Below are positions 7,892-16,804 of a DNA stretch of 34,192 nt, piece after piece. A model generated the notes under the pieces. That model did no database searches, was not told the DNA's origin, and saw nothing but the letters and a program-made list of their open reading frames with translations. How positions within the stretch are numbered: position 1 is the stretch's first letter; each line of letters begins with the position of its first letter. The stretch is from Holospora undulata HU1 (GTDB lineage: Bacteria > Pseudomonadota > Alphaproteobacteria > Holosporales > Holosporaceae): the NCBI RefSeq assembly GCF_000388175.3, contig NZ_ARPM03000114.1, forward strand, positions 1 through 34,192, given 5' to 3'. The position numbers and the translations under genes were made by a program.

Positions 7892-9979
7892 TTACAAAAA
7901 ATCATAAGGGTCTACGTCAATATGTAAACGAAGTCTGGAAGGGAAAGTAAAATTATTAAGAACTTTTCTGATGTAGTTTTGTATTTTATAATTTTTTGGG
8001 CTTTTTAGAAAAATTCTCCACCGCCAACGTCTGCGTAAAGGATTAATAAGAGAGGGGGCAGGACCTAAAATTTCCACAAAAGGTTCCATAGGAAAACGTT
8101 GTTTTAAAATTAACGCATACTGATGTACCAAATTTTCCTCTGTACCTGAAAATGTTAGCGAAACAAGACGCACGTAGGGAGGAAAGTTATATTTTTTTCT
8201 TGTGGAAAGCTCTTCTTGCAAAAATCCTTGAATGTGATGATGTTTGAGATGACAAAACAAAGGGTGTTGAATTTGAGAAGTTTGAATATAAGCTTTTCCA
8301 GGAATTTTTTCTCGACCTGCTCGCCCGATGACCTGACATAAAACTTGATAAAGGCGCTCTCCACTTCTTAAATCTAAGTGGCTTAAGGCAAAATCTCCAT
8401 CAATAATTCCCACCAATGTTAAGTTTGGAAAATGATGTCCTTTTGCGACAAGCTGAGTACCTATCAAAATATCGTACTGCTGATTTTGAATTTTTGATAA
8501 CGTTTCATTTAACTGAATGGGCGTGCCACATATATCGCTGCTTAACATACAAATGCGTGCGCTTGGAAGAAAAGAATGAACTTCTTGACCTATTTTTTCT
8601 ATTCCTGCGCCCCATAGCTTAAGATTTTCAAGACCACAACACTCAGGGCAAGCTTGGGGGAGTGATTTTTTAAATCCACAATAATGGCACATTAGTAAAG
8701 ATTTTGGAAGATGGTGAACACTTAACCATACGCTGCAATTTGGGCAAGCAGCGCGAAATCCACATTGATAGCAGACCCAAAGGCTTGCATATCCTCTTCG
8801 GTTTATAAACAATAGGCTTTGCTCTTTTTTTGTAAAATTTTCCTTCAAAGCTTCTCGTAAAGGTAAAGTAATCATACTTGTTGAAGAAGAGTGTTCTTGC
8901 TTTAAATCTAACATATGAATATAGGGAAGCTGCGCATCTCCGTATCTTTCAGAAAGCACTACATGGGAATAACGGTTTTGTTCAATATTCCAATAACTTT
9001 CTAAACTAGGCGTTGCAGACATTAAAAGGCATGGAATTTTTTCATGATGTCCGCGAAAAACAGCCATATCTCTTCCATGATACAAAGGACCTTCTGCTTG
9101 TTTATACGAGCCATCATGTTCTTCATCTACTACGATTGCTCCTAAATTTTTGTATCCTAACAAAACAGCTGAACGAGCCCCAACAATGATGGAACTATGC
9201 CCTGTTAAAATATTCCATCCATGAAATTTTCTTGATTTTTCAGATAGTTCAGAATGCCATATTCCAATAGTTCCTGTATAATACCGTTCAATGCGTTGAA
9301 CCCATTGTTGACACAAGCTGATTTCTGGAACAAGAATCAAAACTTGTTTTTTTGCATCTACTATGGATTTTATGAAAGAAAGGCATACTTCTGTTTTTCC
9401 AGACCCTGTAATTCCCTCAATAAAAGTGGTTTGATTTCCAATATTTTTAAGAGCGCTTTGCTGATGGGGGGTTAGAATAGGGCAAGAGTACCTTGAAGAG
9501 TATTGGTTCATTTCTGTAGAAGTTAGATGCGCGTTTTCTATCCATTTTTTTACTCGTTGCAAACCATAAGAAAAAACCCATTGAGCAAACGTTCCAGGCC
9601 AAGGGCATTCTTGAAGGGCATAAGAAAAAGAATGTTCGCACTTTAGCCATGAAAACGGCCAATCTAAAATCTCTGGAACAGGAAACACCATACGTAATAT
9701 GCTTCCAAGGGGAATTAACGTATAATCAGAGCATTGGTGTAAGAACGCCATAAAATTAGAAGAGGCCTTCCAGTGGGGATGAATATGTGTAATTTCTTTT
9801 AAGTTAGGAACTTTAATTCCTTGAAGAGACCAAACAATTCCCCATAGGTGTTTGGAACCAAAAGAAACTTTAACGCAATTTCCTAACTCAACAGGAACAT
9901 AAGAAATATAACTGAACAGTCCTTTACTGTGAATAGGAAGAAGTACTGAAATAATCTGAATATTTTTTTGAAAAGTCAT
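7892..9979 (-). CDS. priA: Primosomal protein N' (replication restart helicase PriA)
   Basis: 695 aa, full length. PriA recognises stalled forks, unwinds the lagging arm and loads the primosome. Helicase motifs in order: LTPHQQSAL (169-177), Walker A GITGSGKTE (189-197), Walker B DEEH (285-288), SATPSLES (321-328), and motif VI QVIGRAGR (549-556). The inserted zinc domain has the full set of eight cysteines (C403, C406, C412, C415, C431, C434, C444, C447). The N-terminal 3'-DNA-binding domain is divergent. It follows xerC on the same strand, the usual alphaproteobacterial neighbour, with a short gap of 56 bases, and probably shares the bamE-xerC transcript. Confidence 0.98.
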   Translation of the reverse strand: MTFQKNIQIISVLLPIHSKGLFSYISYVPVELGNCVKVSFGSKHLWGIVWSLQGIKVPNLKEITHIHPHWKASSNFMAFLHQCSDYTLIPLGSILRMVFPVPEILDWPFSWLKCEHSFSYALQECPWPGTFAQWVFSYGLQRVKKWIENAHLTSTEMNQYSSRYSCPILTPHQQSALKNIGNQTTFIEGITGSGKTEVCLSFIKSIVDAKKQVLILVPEISLCQQWVQRIERYYTGTIGIWHSELSEKSRKFHGWNILTGHSSIIVGARSAVLLGYKNLGAIVVDEEHDGSYKQAEGPLYHGRDMAVFRGHHEKIPCLLMSATPSLESYWNIEQNRYSHVVLSERYGDAQLPYIHMLDLKQEHSSSTSMITLPLREALKENFTKKEQSLLFINRRGYASLWVCYQCGFRAACPNCSVWLSVHHLPKSLLMCHYCGFKKSLPQACPECCGLENLKLWGAGIEKIGQEVHSFLPSARICMLSSDICGTPIQLNETLSKIQNQQYDILIGTQLVAKGHHFPNLTLVGIIDGDFALSHLDLRSGERLYQVLCQVIGRAGREKIPGKAYIQTSQIQHPLFCHLKHHHIQGFLQEELSTRKKYNFPPYVRLVSLTFSGTEENLVHQYALILKQRFPMEPFVEILGPAPSLINPLRRRWRWRIFLKSPKNYKIQNYIRKVLNNFTFPSRLRLHIDVDPYDFL

Positions 9980-10035
9980 AAAAATAAAAATTCTCTTAAG
10001 GTGTAAAAAATGTTACAAAAAAAATTCGTGTTGAC

Positions 10036-11094
10036 TTAAGAGGCTATTTCTTCAAGATCAGAAGAAGAGGCGGGATCAGGGAGATAGGAAGAGCGGGGAT
10101 GAAATTTGTTGTGAATACTCATCAAAGTTTGCGGAGTTACGTAAAGATATTGTTGAGTTGAACGCAAGGATGCATGTCCTAAAAGAGCCTGAATATCTCT
10201 TAAATCAACTCCTTTATGCAAAAGATGAGAAGCAAAACTGTGACGTAACGCATGAGGAGTTGTATGTGGAGAAAGCCCTAGCATTTCTCTAAGAAAACGT
10301 AAACGCTTTTGCAGTACGCAAGGTTGCAGGCGACTTCCTCTGGTTCCTAAAAAAAGCGGAGCTTCTTTTCGATTTTTATAAGGACAAGCATCAAGGTACA
10401 CTTGAACAGCACGGCGAATGCTTTCCAAAACAAAAATAGAACGTGTACTGTTTCGTTTTCCACAAATCGTTAAAAGCCAAGGTTCTCTTGAAGGCCAGTC
10501 CACTTTATCTAAAGTCAGCGCTTCTTGAATGCGCAATCCCGCGCCGTACAACAGCATCATAAGACTGTAGTCTCTTAAATCTTCCCAGGCTATTACTGTT
10601 GATGTTGAAGAAACATCTTTCTCTTGATTTTCTTGTCTTAAATGATTCGGTAAGTCGTGTTTTTCTTGATTTAAATTTTGCTCTAAGCTAAATGACGATA
10701 ACAATCGCTGTGTTTGGTGTATGGAAAGTGCTTTAGGTAAGGACTTTCGGCACTTGGGGCGCTTTAACTTGCTGTAAGGAATTTCGACAGTCCACCCTTT
10801 ATCCTTCAAGAAAGAAAACCACAGCTTAAGAGAAGAAAAAGCAATAGCATTGGTTTCTTTTTGTACCCCATTTTCCATACGCCAGGCAAAAAAACTCCGA
10901 ACATCTTGGTGTGTCACGTTTTGAAAAGAAGATTCAATCAAAGTTTCTTGCCAATGCTGCGTTAAAAATTCTAAAAATGCAGAAATTTCTTGCTTATACC
11001 GAACTAACGTCAACCTAGACTTTCCTTTTTTATGAACTCCCCATACTTGAAATTCTTGTAAAAGAACAGGAAAAACTAAAAAAGAAGAGCTCAT
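10036..11094 (-). CDS. xerC: Tyrosine recombinase XerC
   Basis: 352 aa from ATG 11094. That start overlaps the bamE stop as ATGA, the usual sign of translational coupling; a longer TTG reading from 11106 is less likely. XerC and XerD resolve chromosome dimers at dif. Numbered from the longer form, the catalytic set is R192 (GAGLRIQEAL), K217, H285xxR288 (HALRHSFASHLL), H311 (LGHASL) and nucleophile Y320. The N-terminal SAM-like core-binding domain covers about 15-115. Oddity: an extra hydrophilic stretch of about 30 residues (about 142-172, rich in N, Q, E) separates the two domains, making the protein longer than the usual 300 aa. The position next to priA favours XerC over XerD. Confidence 0.93.
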   Translation of the reverse strand: MSSSFLVFPVLLQEFQVWGVHKKGKSRLTLVRYKQEISAFLEFLTQHWQETLIESSFQNVTHQDVRSFFAWRMENGVQKETNAIAFSSLKLWFSFLKDKGWTVEIPYSKLKRPKCRKSLPKALSIHQTQRLLSSFSLEQNLNQEKHDLPNHLRQENQEKDVSSTSTVIAWEDLRDYSLMMLLYGAGLRIQEALTLDKVDWPSREPWLLTICGKRNSTRSIFVLESIRRAVQVYLDACPYKNRKEAPLFLGTRGSRLQPCVLQKRLRFLREMLGLSPHTTPHALRHSFASHLLHKGVDLRDIQALLGHASLRSTQQYLYVTPQTLMSIHNKFHPRSSYLPDPASSSDLEEIAS

Positions 11095-11558
11095 GGTTTT
11101 TTGCAATTTTCTTTAGCTTTTTTTCCAAACCGCCCCGCATTTCTGAAGAGTTCTTTTAAAAACTCTTTTCTGTGAGTGGAGGGCAATGCAGTTTCTTTTA
11201 ACGCGATTTCCAAAGATTTCGTTCCAGAATTTGGAATGTACTTAACCAATTTCCCGTCAGAAGAAAACAACAGAGCAAATCCTTTATTTTCTTTGATAGA
11301 AGGAGAAAAAAATGCGCTAGTTTCAGTAAAAAGATTAAAATAATACCAGGTACAAGGATCAAAACTCAGCACAGATGATGCAGGTCCAATCAACCGTTCT
11401 ACGTCTGTTTTGTTTAAGACACCTACTCCTTTTTGTATTTGATCAAGATCTTCTAAGGGTACAACCCTTCCTCTTACACTGCGATCTGGATCACATCCTA
11501 ATAACAACAAACTAAAGAAAAATGCTTTTAAAGCATTAAATTTGGGAACAATGACCAT
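11091..11558 (-). CDS. bamE: Outer-membrane assembly lipoprotein BamE (SmpA/OmlA family)
   Basis: 155 aa. A lipoprotein signal (FFFSLLLLGC) places the lipidated cysteine at residue 22. The mature part has the BamE core: DLDQIQKGV, then KTDVERLIGPASSVLSFDPCTWYYF, matching the family's pattern of a helix, a G-x-P turn and a WYY strand. BamE stabilises the BamA-BamD complex that inserts beta-barrel proteins into the outer membrane. It is the first gene of a minus-strand operon and its stop codon overlaps the xerC start. The C-terminus is charged (KKAKENCKKP). The assignment rests on the lipobox plus this motif layout; overall identity looks low. Confidence 0.88.
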   Translation of the reverse strand: MVIVPKFNALKAFFFSLLLLGCDPDRSVRGRVVPLEDLDQIQKGVGVLNKTDVERLIGPASSVLSFDPCTWYYFNLFTETSAFFSPSIKENKGFALLFSSDGKLVKYIPNSGTKSLEIALKETALPSTHRKEFLKELFRNAGRFGKKAKENCKKP

Positions 11559-11757
11559 ACGGCATTACATACCCTTATTAATGTACACTAAATTAAGAAT
11601 GCCATGAACGTCCTTAAAAAGCAAGAATAGAAAAATAAGTTAAGGAAACAAAAAATGGAACAGAAAATTAACAAAAATTAATATTTTGTATTTTAATTTC
11701 CATAAAAAAAAAATATGATAAAATGCAAAAGGTTGTTTTATGACAGTTTAATTTACT

Positions 11758-12468
11758 ATGAAAGAAGGTCTCTTAAAGCGATTATTTTTAGCGTCATTGT
11801 GTATTTTTGCATCTATCATGCTTGCCCATTTAATTACTCACGTAATACAAAAGTTATCAGAAAGAAGTTTTGAGGTTCGTGGAGTAGCAGAAAAAGAAGT
11901 AAAATCCGATTTGGCAAGTTGGAGAGTTTCTGTTACTCTTTTGTCTGCTGATATTGCCTCAGCAACGACTAGCTTGGAAGAGTTTAAAACTAAATTTTTT
12001 GAATTTTGTAAAGAGCAAAAGATAGATGATGCTGATCCTGAGCGATGTCAGGTAGAAATTTGTGATAATTGGGCTGAAAAGGGGGAAACACAAGAAGATA
12101 AAAACTCACACTATTCGGTAAAAATGTCTATTCAAGTGGATTCAAAAGATGTAGATAAAGTTCGAGAAGCAAAATCAAAGCTGTTGGCAAGAATTCCTTC
12201 TTTTCCTATTAGGAGTTCTTTAGATTTTATTTATACAAAATTTGACTCTATTCGAGATCAAATGGTTAGGGAATCCTTTCAAGACGCTAAAAGGGCAGCA
12301 CAGTGTATTGCAAAAAGTGCAGGGGTGCGCATTGAAAAAGTTAAAAAGTTATCTCAAGGATTATTTACGGTAACAGACTCTGAAACAGCAGCGCGTCTTG
12401 ATAACGTAAATCAAAGTCTGATGAAAACGATTCGCACAGTTAGCAGTGTTGTTTTTATTGTTCAATAA
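11758..12468 (+). CDS. SIMPL-domain (DUF541) exported protein, paralogue 1
   Basis: 236 aa. One N-terminal membrane segment (about 7-30, LFLASLCIFASIMLAHLI) acts as a signal anchor, leaving a periplasmic SIMPL domain from about residue 38: FEVRGVAEKEVKSDLASW, the family's start pattern (x-V-x-G-x-A-x-x-x-V-x-x-D), then long helices and a final strand near VSSVVFIVQ. The family forms periplasmic or surface oligomers; no catalytic residues are known. This is the first of three tandem copies and the least like the other two. No Shine-Dalgarno sequence is apparent. The gap to paralogue 2 is 91 bases. Confidence 0.85.
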   Translation: MKEGLLKRLFLASLCIFASIMLAHLITHVIQKLSERSFEVRGVAEKEVKSDLASWRVSVTLLSADIASATTSLEEFKTKFFEFCKEQKIDDADPERCQVEICDNWAEKGETQEDKNSHYSVKMSIQVDSKDVDKVREAKSKLLARIPSFPIRSSLDFIYTKFDSIRDQMVRESFQDAKRAAQCIAKSAGVRIEKVKKLSQGLFTVTDSETAARLDNVNQSLMKTIRTVSSVVFIVQ

Positions 12469-12559
12469 ATTATGAAAAGTGTCAGGCAACGAGAAATAAA
12501 ATTTTTCAGGCATAAAAAGGTTTCTAAATTAGTTGTTTTTCAAATTTAAAGAGGGAAAA

Positions 12560-13255
12560 ATGAGGTGGAATGTTTGTAAGCAGGCTTTGGTACTGGCACT
12601 ATGTTCTTTTGTAGCATTAACGTTTATAAATCTTTCTGATGCGATAGAGAAAAAAATAGAAGAAAAAACTTTTACTGTGCACGGAGTTTCAGAAAGAGAA
12701 GTAAAGTCTGATTTTGCAGAGTGGAAGGTTACAGCTAAACTTGTGTCTGATGATATCGCGTCATCTACAGAAAAGTTAGAAGCTTTTAAGGAAAAATTTT
12801 TAGAATTTTGCAAAGATCAAAAGATAAAGAAGGATGAATGTGATAAATTTGAAGTTATCGTTAAAGATAATGCAGATGTAAAAGATAATGAACCTCCATT
12901 TAAGGGAAATAAAGACACCAGATATTCCGTTTCGGCAAATATAGTTATAAAATCAAAAGACTTAGATAAACTGTCGGAAGCGCAATTAAAAATAGGAGGC
13001 CACATGCCTTCTTTTTGTATTACGGGCAGTTTACATTTTTATTATACGCTTCCCAGATTTCTTCGCGATAAGATGGTACAAGAAGCTTTTAATGATGCAC
13101 AAAGGTTAGCTAAAAATATTGCAAAAAGTGCTTGTGTAAAAGTTGAAAAAGTTAAAGATTTATTTCAAGAAGACTTCTGTGTTACGCAATCAGATAAATC
13201 AGACCTTATGAAAAAAGTTTATGTCAGCAGTAAAGTTGTCTTTACTATTAGATGA
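12560..13255 (+). CDS. SIMPL-domain (DUF541) exported protein, paralogue 2
   Basis: 231 aa from ATG 12560 (MRWNVCKQALVLALC). This start has AAAGAGGG six to twelve bases upstream and lines up with the start of paralogue 3, including shared leader sequence; a longer reading from 12533 is unlikely. It has an N-terminal signal anchor, then FTVHGVSEREVKSDFAEW, FLEFCKDQKIKKDEC and a C-terminal strand VSSKVVFTIR. Against paralogue 1 it keeps the whole fold; against paralogue 3 it shares near-identical blocks (EFCKDQKIKKDEC), so 2 and 3 are the younger duplication. Function unknown beyond the family; probably periplasmic. Confidence 0.85.
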   Translation: MRWNVCKQALVLALCSFVALTFINLSDAIEKKIEEKTFTVHGVSEREVKSDFAEWKVTAKLVSDDIASSTEKLEAFKEKFLEFCKDQKIKKDECDKFEVIVKDNADVKDNEPPFKGNKDTRYSVSANIVIKSKDLDKLSEAQLKIGGHMPSFCITGSLHFYYTLPRFLRDKMVQEAFNDAQRLAKNIAKSACVKVEKVKDLFQEDFCVTQSDKSDLMKKVYVSSKVVFTIR

Positions 13256-13429
13256 TTTAGTATCAGTTCTTAATTCGTACATGATTGCTTTTTATCTTTG
13301 GTGAATAAGTTGGATTTTGAGAAAAGGTATATTCATGAAATTAAGAAAGTATTCATGGAATAAAAAATAAAATTTTTCAAGTGTAAAATAATTTTTTTTG
13401 TTTATTTTTCGCATTTAAAAGAGGAAAAA

Positions 13430-14146
13430 ATGGGGTGGAAGGTTAGTAAGAAGATTTTGATTTTTGTACTGTGTTCTTTTGCGGCGTTGACGTTTATGCG
13501 TCTTTTTAATACAATAAAAAAAAAAATAGAAGGAAGAACGTTTACTGTACAGGGAATTTCAGAAAGAAGAGTTGGGCCAAATTCTATAAAATGGAAACTT
13601 GTGATTACACTTTCATCTGATGATATTTCGTCGGCTATGGAAAAGTTAGAAAATCTTAAGGTAAAGTTTTTAGAGTTTTGCAAAGATCAAAAAATAAAGA
13701 AAGATGAGTGCAGCCAGTTTGAAGTTACCATCAAACATTCTGAGGATGTAGAAAAAGAGAAATTTTTTTTCGTGAAAGATAAAGAGGCAAGGTATTCTGT
13801 TTCGGCAAGTGTGGTTGTAGAATCAAAAGATGTGAATAGGATTTTAGACGCTCGATACAAGATAAGAGATAACATAATTCCTTTATGTTTGTACCGTGAT
13901 TACTTAGTTCTTTCTTATGCACGCTCCAGTGCTCTTCGTAATGAAATGTCTCAAGAAGCTTTTAGAAATGCGCAAAAAATAGCTGAAAAAATTGCAGAAG
14001 GTGCTTGTGTGAAAGTTGAAAATTTTGAACTAGAATTTGATTTTTGGAGTTGTACGTCTAGGTCTATCGACGAAGTTTGTGACGAACCAATCCACCAGAT
14101 ACGAAAAGTTCGTGTTATTAGTAATGTTGTCTTTTCTGTTCAATAG
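13430..14146 (+). CDS. SIMPL-domain (DUF541) exported protein, paralogue 3
   Basis: 238 aa, ATG with AGAGG eight bases upstream. It has an N-terminal signal anchor (ILIFVLCSFAALTFM) and a SIMPL domain opening FTVQGISERRVGPNSIKW. The family's usual aspartate in the V-x-x-D turn is replaced here, so this copy has drifted most. The C-terminal half (from about 150) is divergent and cysteine-containing before the closing strand VISNVVFSVQ. The leader (ATAAAATTTTTCA... then TTTAAA-GAGG-A5) is shared with paralogue 2, showing that the upstream region was duplicated with the gene. The stop lies five bases before trmB, so trmB is probably read from this transcript. Confidence 0.83.
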   Translation: MGWKVSKKILIFVLCSFAALTFMRLFNTIKKKIEGRTFTVQGISERRVGPNSIKWKLVITLSSDDISSAMEKLENLKVKFLEFCKDQKIKKDECSQFEVTIKHSEDVEKEKFFFVKDKEARYSVSASVVVESKDVNRILDARYKIRDNIIPLCLYRDYLVLSYARSSALRNEMSQEAFRNAQKIAEKIAEGACVKVENFELEFDFWSCTSRSIDEVCDEPIHQIRKVRVISNVVFSVQ

Positions 14147-14151
14147 ATAGG

Positions 14152-14829
14152 ATGTCAGTTTTTAATTTTTATGGACGAATATGGGGAAGAAGGCTAAGTC
14201 CTAAGCTACAATTTGTGCATGATCACGTTTTGCCTTTGGTAGATTGTAGTGAAGTTGTTTTAGATCAAGCAAATTCTTTAATTACGCACAATCTTTCTTG
14301 GTGGATGGAAATCGGATTTGGAGACGGAGTTCATCTGCGCGCACAGCTTGAAAACTATCCCCATGTTCATTTTTTGGGCGTGGAAGTGTTTCGTCCTGGA
14401 ATTGTGCATTGTCTTCAAGAGCTTTCACAGGAAGAACAAAAGCGGTTACTTATTTTTCCTCACAATGTTCATCTGTTAATGCCTAAGCTTCCTTTAGAGA
14501 GATTTGAAAAGATTTTTATTTTGTTTCCTGATCCTTGGCCCAAACAACGACATCACAAACGCCGTTTATTACAGAGTGCTTTTTTGACGCAATGCTGGAA
14601 TGTTTTAAAAAATGAGGGGCAGCTTATCATTGCAAGTGACGTAGTGCCTTTTATTCATTGGATGCAGCAACAACTTAAAGCACATGAAGGGTTTCGGTTT
14701 GTTCAAGGTGCGTGCACGAGCGATCCAAAAGAATGGCCTCAATGGCCTGCAGAATTTCCTTTGTCTACTTATGCAAAAAAAGCTCTGCATAAAACTTACT
14801 TTATATGGAAAAAAATAAGAGACAGGTAG
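14152..14829 (+). CDS. trmB: tRNA (guanine-N7)-methyltransferase
   Basis: 225 aa. TrmB makes m7G46 in the variable loop of tRNAs using S-adenosylmethionine. It shows the opening GRIWGRRLSPKLQ, the SAM loop MEIGFGDGVHL (52-62), the acidic end of strand 2 (GVEVF, 76-80) and the diagnostic FPDPWPKQRHHKRRL (125-139). Near the C-terminus, FPLSTYAKKALH is equivalent to the family's T-x-Y-E-x-(K/R) tail motif, with a changed glutamate. It follows SIMPL paralogue 3 by five bases and is followed by a weak terminator that has been invaded by an IS630 end. Confidence 0.97.
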   Translation: MSVFNFYGRIWGRRLSPKLQFVHDHVLPLVDCSEVVLDQANSLITHNLSWWMEIGFGDGVHLRAQLENYPHVHFLGVEVFRPGIVHCLQELSQEEQKRLLIFPHNVHLLMPKLPLERFEKIFILFPDPWPKQRHHKRRLLQSAFLTQCWNVLKNEGQLIIASDVVPFIHWMQQQLKAHEGFRFVQGACTSDPKEWPQWPAEFPLSTYAKKALHKTYFIWKKIRDR

Positions 14830-14872
14830 TTAGAAGCTCCCTTATGTTTTAACAAAAGATTTAATAATAATA

Positions 14873-14909
14873 CTAAATAATTATCTGAAACTTATTTAGG
14901 ATTTTTTTT
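14873..14909 (+). terminator. Weak rho-independent terminator after trmB
   Basis: An 8-bp AT-rich stem (CTAAATAA 14873-14880 with TTATTTAG 14892-14899) is followed by GA and a run of eight T (14902-14909). The IS630-type end TATAGTCATTTAGCCTGAAG begins at the last T, so the element appears to have inserted directly at the U-tract. Confidence 0.42.
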
Positions 14910-15241
14910 ATAGTCATTTAGCCTGAAGATGGGATTTGGAAGAATGCAGAAATAGCCTAATAAAGTTTATCAAATGCATTAACTTTGGATTTAATCCATA
15001 GTTTCTATTGGCCCAGAATTTTTCAATTGGATTTAGATCAGGGGTGCTTTACACTCAACAGATTCAATTAATCTTTAGTTTTTGTGATCGGTGAAGCATC
15101 AGTATCCATAACTACCCCCCGACCTGGCTTCAGCTCCTTTATTAAAAATTGTTCCCCTCCACGTTTCGAATACCTTCGTAGTATAAGATCCATTAAATAT
15201 CATTGGAGCTATCGATTTATTATTCACGAATCCCGCTATAA
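14909..15241 (-). mobile_element. IS630-type relic, type a, copy 1 (truncated)
   Basis: Starts with terminal repeat TATAGTCATTTAGCCTGAAG and reads on the minus strand. It corresponds to the copy at 21022-21464 with many substitutions and indels: transposase pieces around the second catalytic block (similar to NIIAGLVNNKSIAPM and the GERGVVMDT region) are recognisable only in fragments. Its N-terminal half is absent, because a second element starts at 15242 in the middle of its coding region. Confidence 0.7.
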
Positions 15242-15545
15242 TATAGCCAAAACATCATAAAAAGAATATGGCAATGGAGCTGGATAAAATTATAATTATG
15301 TAATTAATTATACAATTAAAGTTATGACATATTTATTAGATTTTCGAAAAAAGTATTAAAAACAAAGCACGGGTTATCATTTGAAAAAGTAGCCGCTAGA
15401 TTTTCCATATCTAAATCAGCAGTAGTGAGATGGAGTAAAAATCTTGAAGGAGTCAACAAAAGGAATAATCCCTGGACAAAATTAGACAAAGAGAAATTAT
15501 ATAGAAGAATTTCCAGATAGTTTAGCTATGAAAGGGCTAAGAGGT
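15242..15545 (+). mobile_element. IS630-type relic, type b, copy 1 (5' part)
   Basis: Begins with TATAGCCAAAACATCATAAAA, nearly the same as the left end at 21465. The coding start MTYLLDFRKK (15324) is followed, after a one-base frameshift near 15350, by a helix-turn-helix: LSFEKVAARFSISKSAVVRW and a trailing PWTKLDKEKLYRRI, the usual N-terminus of IS630 transposases. It stops at TAG 15518-15520, and another element begins at 15546. No catalytic part remains. Confidence 0.72.
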
Positions 15546-15916
15546 TATAGTAATTTAGGTTGAATTAGGTGTAATTTTTTTGTTAAATAAAAGGAAAATG
15601 ACAAAGAGCTACAGTAACTATTTAAGACAAAGGGGAATAGAATATTTAGATGAGGGGGGGGGCGGATATATTGAAGCATCGCACCTATTTAAAATAAGTG
15701 TATCAGCGGTAGGAAGTTGGTATAGAAAATTGGCATAGAAAATACAGACAAGAAGGCTGTTATTTTTCTAAGAGGTGTGGTAGCTAAGAAAAAAAGATTG
15801 ACTTAGAGAAGCTTAAAGCGTACGTCAAACAAAACTAAGATATGCCCTTGAAAAAAGCTGCTCAAGAATTTGGGGTGAATATTTTTACACTCAGGTACTG
15901 GTTAAAAAGATTAGGC
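15546..15916 (+). mobile_element. IS630-type relic, type c, N-terminal part
   Basis: Opens with terminal repeat TATAGTAATTTAGGTTGAAT. A broken reading frame from ATG 15598 gives MTKSYSNYLRQRGIEYL, a run of glycines from a 9-G tract (15654-15662), then ASHLFKISVSAVGSWYRK, a helix-turn-helix of IS630 OrfA type. After a stop, a frame with LKKAAQEFGVNIFTLRYWLK is a second helix-turn-helix. The catalytic part is missing: the sequence runs into a different IS fragment at 15917. Confidence 0.7.
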
Positions 15917-16165
15917 TATACAAAATCAAACTGAAAGTGTTGGACTAATGCGTTGAAAGTTGTCATTGACGCGCTCGACAAGATCCCTGGCGATGTTGTC
16001 CCAGGTTTGGTCGAAAAAATGCAGCATACCGTCTTGCAAAACTCTTTGGCAGAGACGAAAAATCGATTATTGCGCACATGTTCATTCTTCGATGGGGTTC
16101 AGGTTTTGGGGGCAGGGGGGAACAATGCACATCAATCCCCCTTTTTTTCGCTTCCCCCCACCATA
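15917..16165 (-). mobile_element. IS630-type relic, type d, C-terminal fragment
   Basis: About 250 bp repeated in the opposite orientation at 23680-23927, sharing end TATACAAAATCAAAC. Read on the minus strand it matches the C-terminal end of an IS630-type transposase: a decayed NLNPIE motif, a frame with FFDQTWDNIARDLVERVNDN, and the ISPTL end. Short forward-strand frames here are only its reverse side. It is wedged between two inward-facing type c N-terminal pieces. Confidence 0.65.
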
Positions 16166-16524
16166 GGTAAAGGCTTTTTTTTATAACTAAATCCTAGCTT
16201 TCTTAACCTTCCGTATACAGAAACAAATACTTGCGTTAACTGGCTTTGCTATCTCAGCTCATTTCTTATCTCCATTAGCTTGAACATAAATCCTTAGCTT
16301 TTCTGGGACTGTGGGGTAGACCTACTATCCCTTTTTTTGTATCTTATTCCCCCCTACTTACGCTGCTTTTACTAAATTTAAACACTTTGGATGTCGTTTT
16401 TTGATCGTTACTAAATTTAATATATTCTATTACTTGCTCTCTTAGATTGAAGCTGTGTTGTTTCTTTGTCATTTTTTGTTAAAAATAGTACCACTCTGTC
16501 CCACTTTCAAGCTAAATTACTATA
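16166..16524 (-). mobile_element. IS630-type relic, type c, N-terminal part, inverted
   Basis: Ends at 16524 with the inverted terminal repeat (TTCAAGCTAAATTACTATA). The minus strand starts at 16472 with MTKKQHSFNLREQVIEYI, then FKFSKSSVSR; later in-frame pieces fit an IS630 OrfA with a second helix-turn-helix, but stops interrupt it. Together with 15546-15916 it makes an inverted pair of IS ends around the type d fragment. Confidence 0.68.
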
Positions 16525-16804
16525 AAGTTTTCTGATCTGATAGAAAGTTTGAAAAATTACGTAGATTATTAAAATTTACCTAAAGATTTTTTTAGAGTCG
16601 GAGAATCTAAAATCTAATCTCTCTAAAATTCTTTTGCCTCGGAATTAGATGTTCTATTAAAAATTTCGTTAGGATGTACAAAAGATAGATAAAAGATAGT
16701 TTGTACCTAAAAAATTTTTCAAATTTTAATCCAAGTACAATAGTTTTTCTATTTTTGTACAACTCAAACTCAGGTCTCTTTGGGGAATATAAAATTTCCC
16801 TTTA

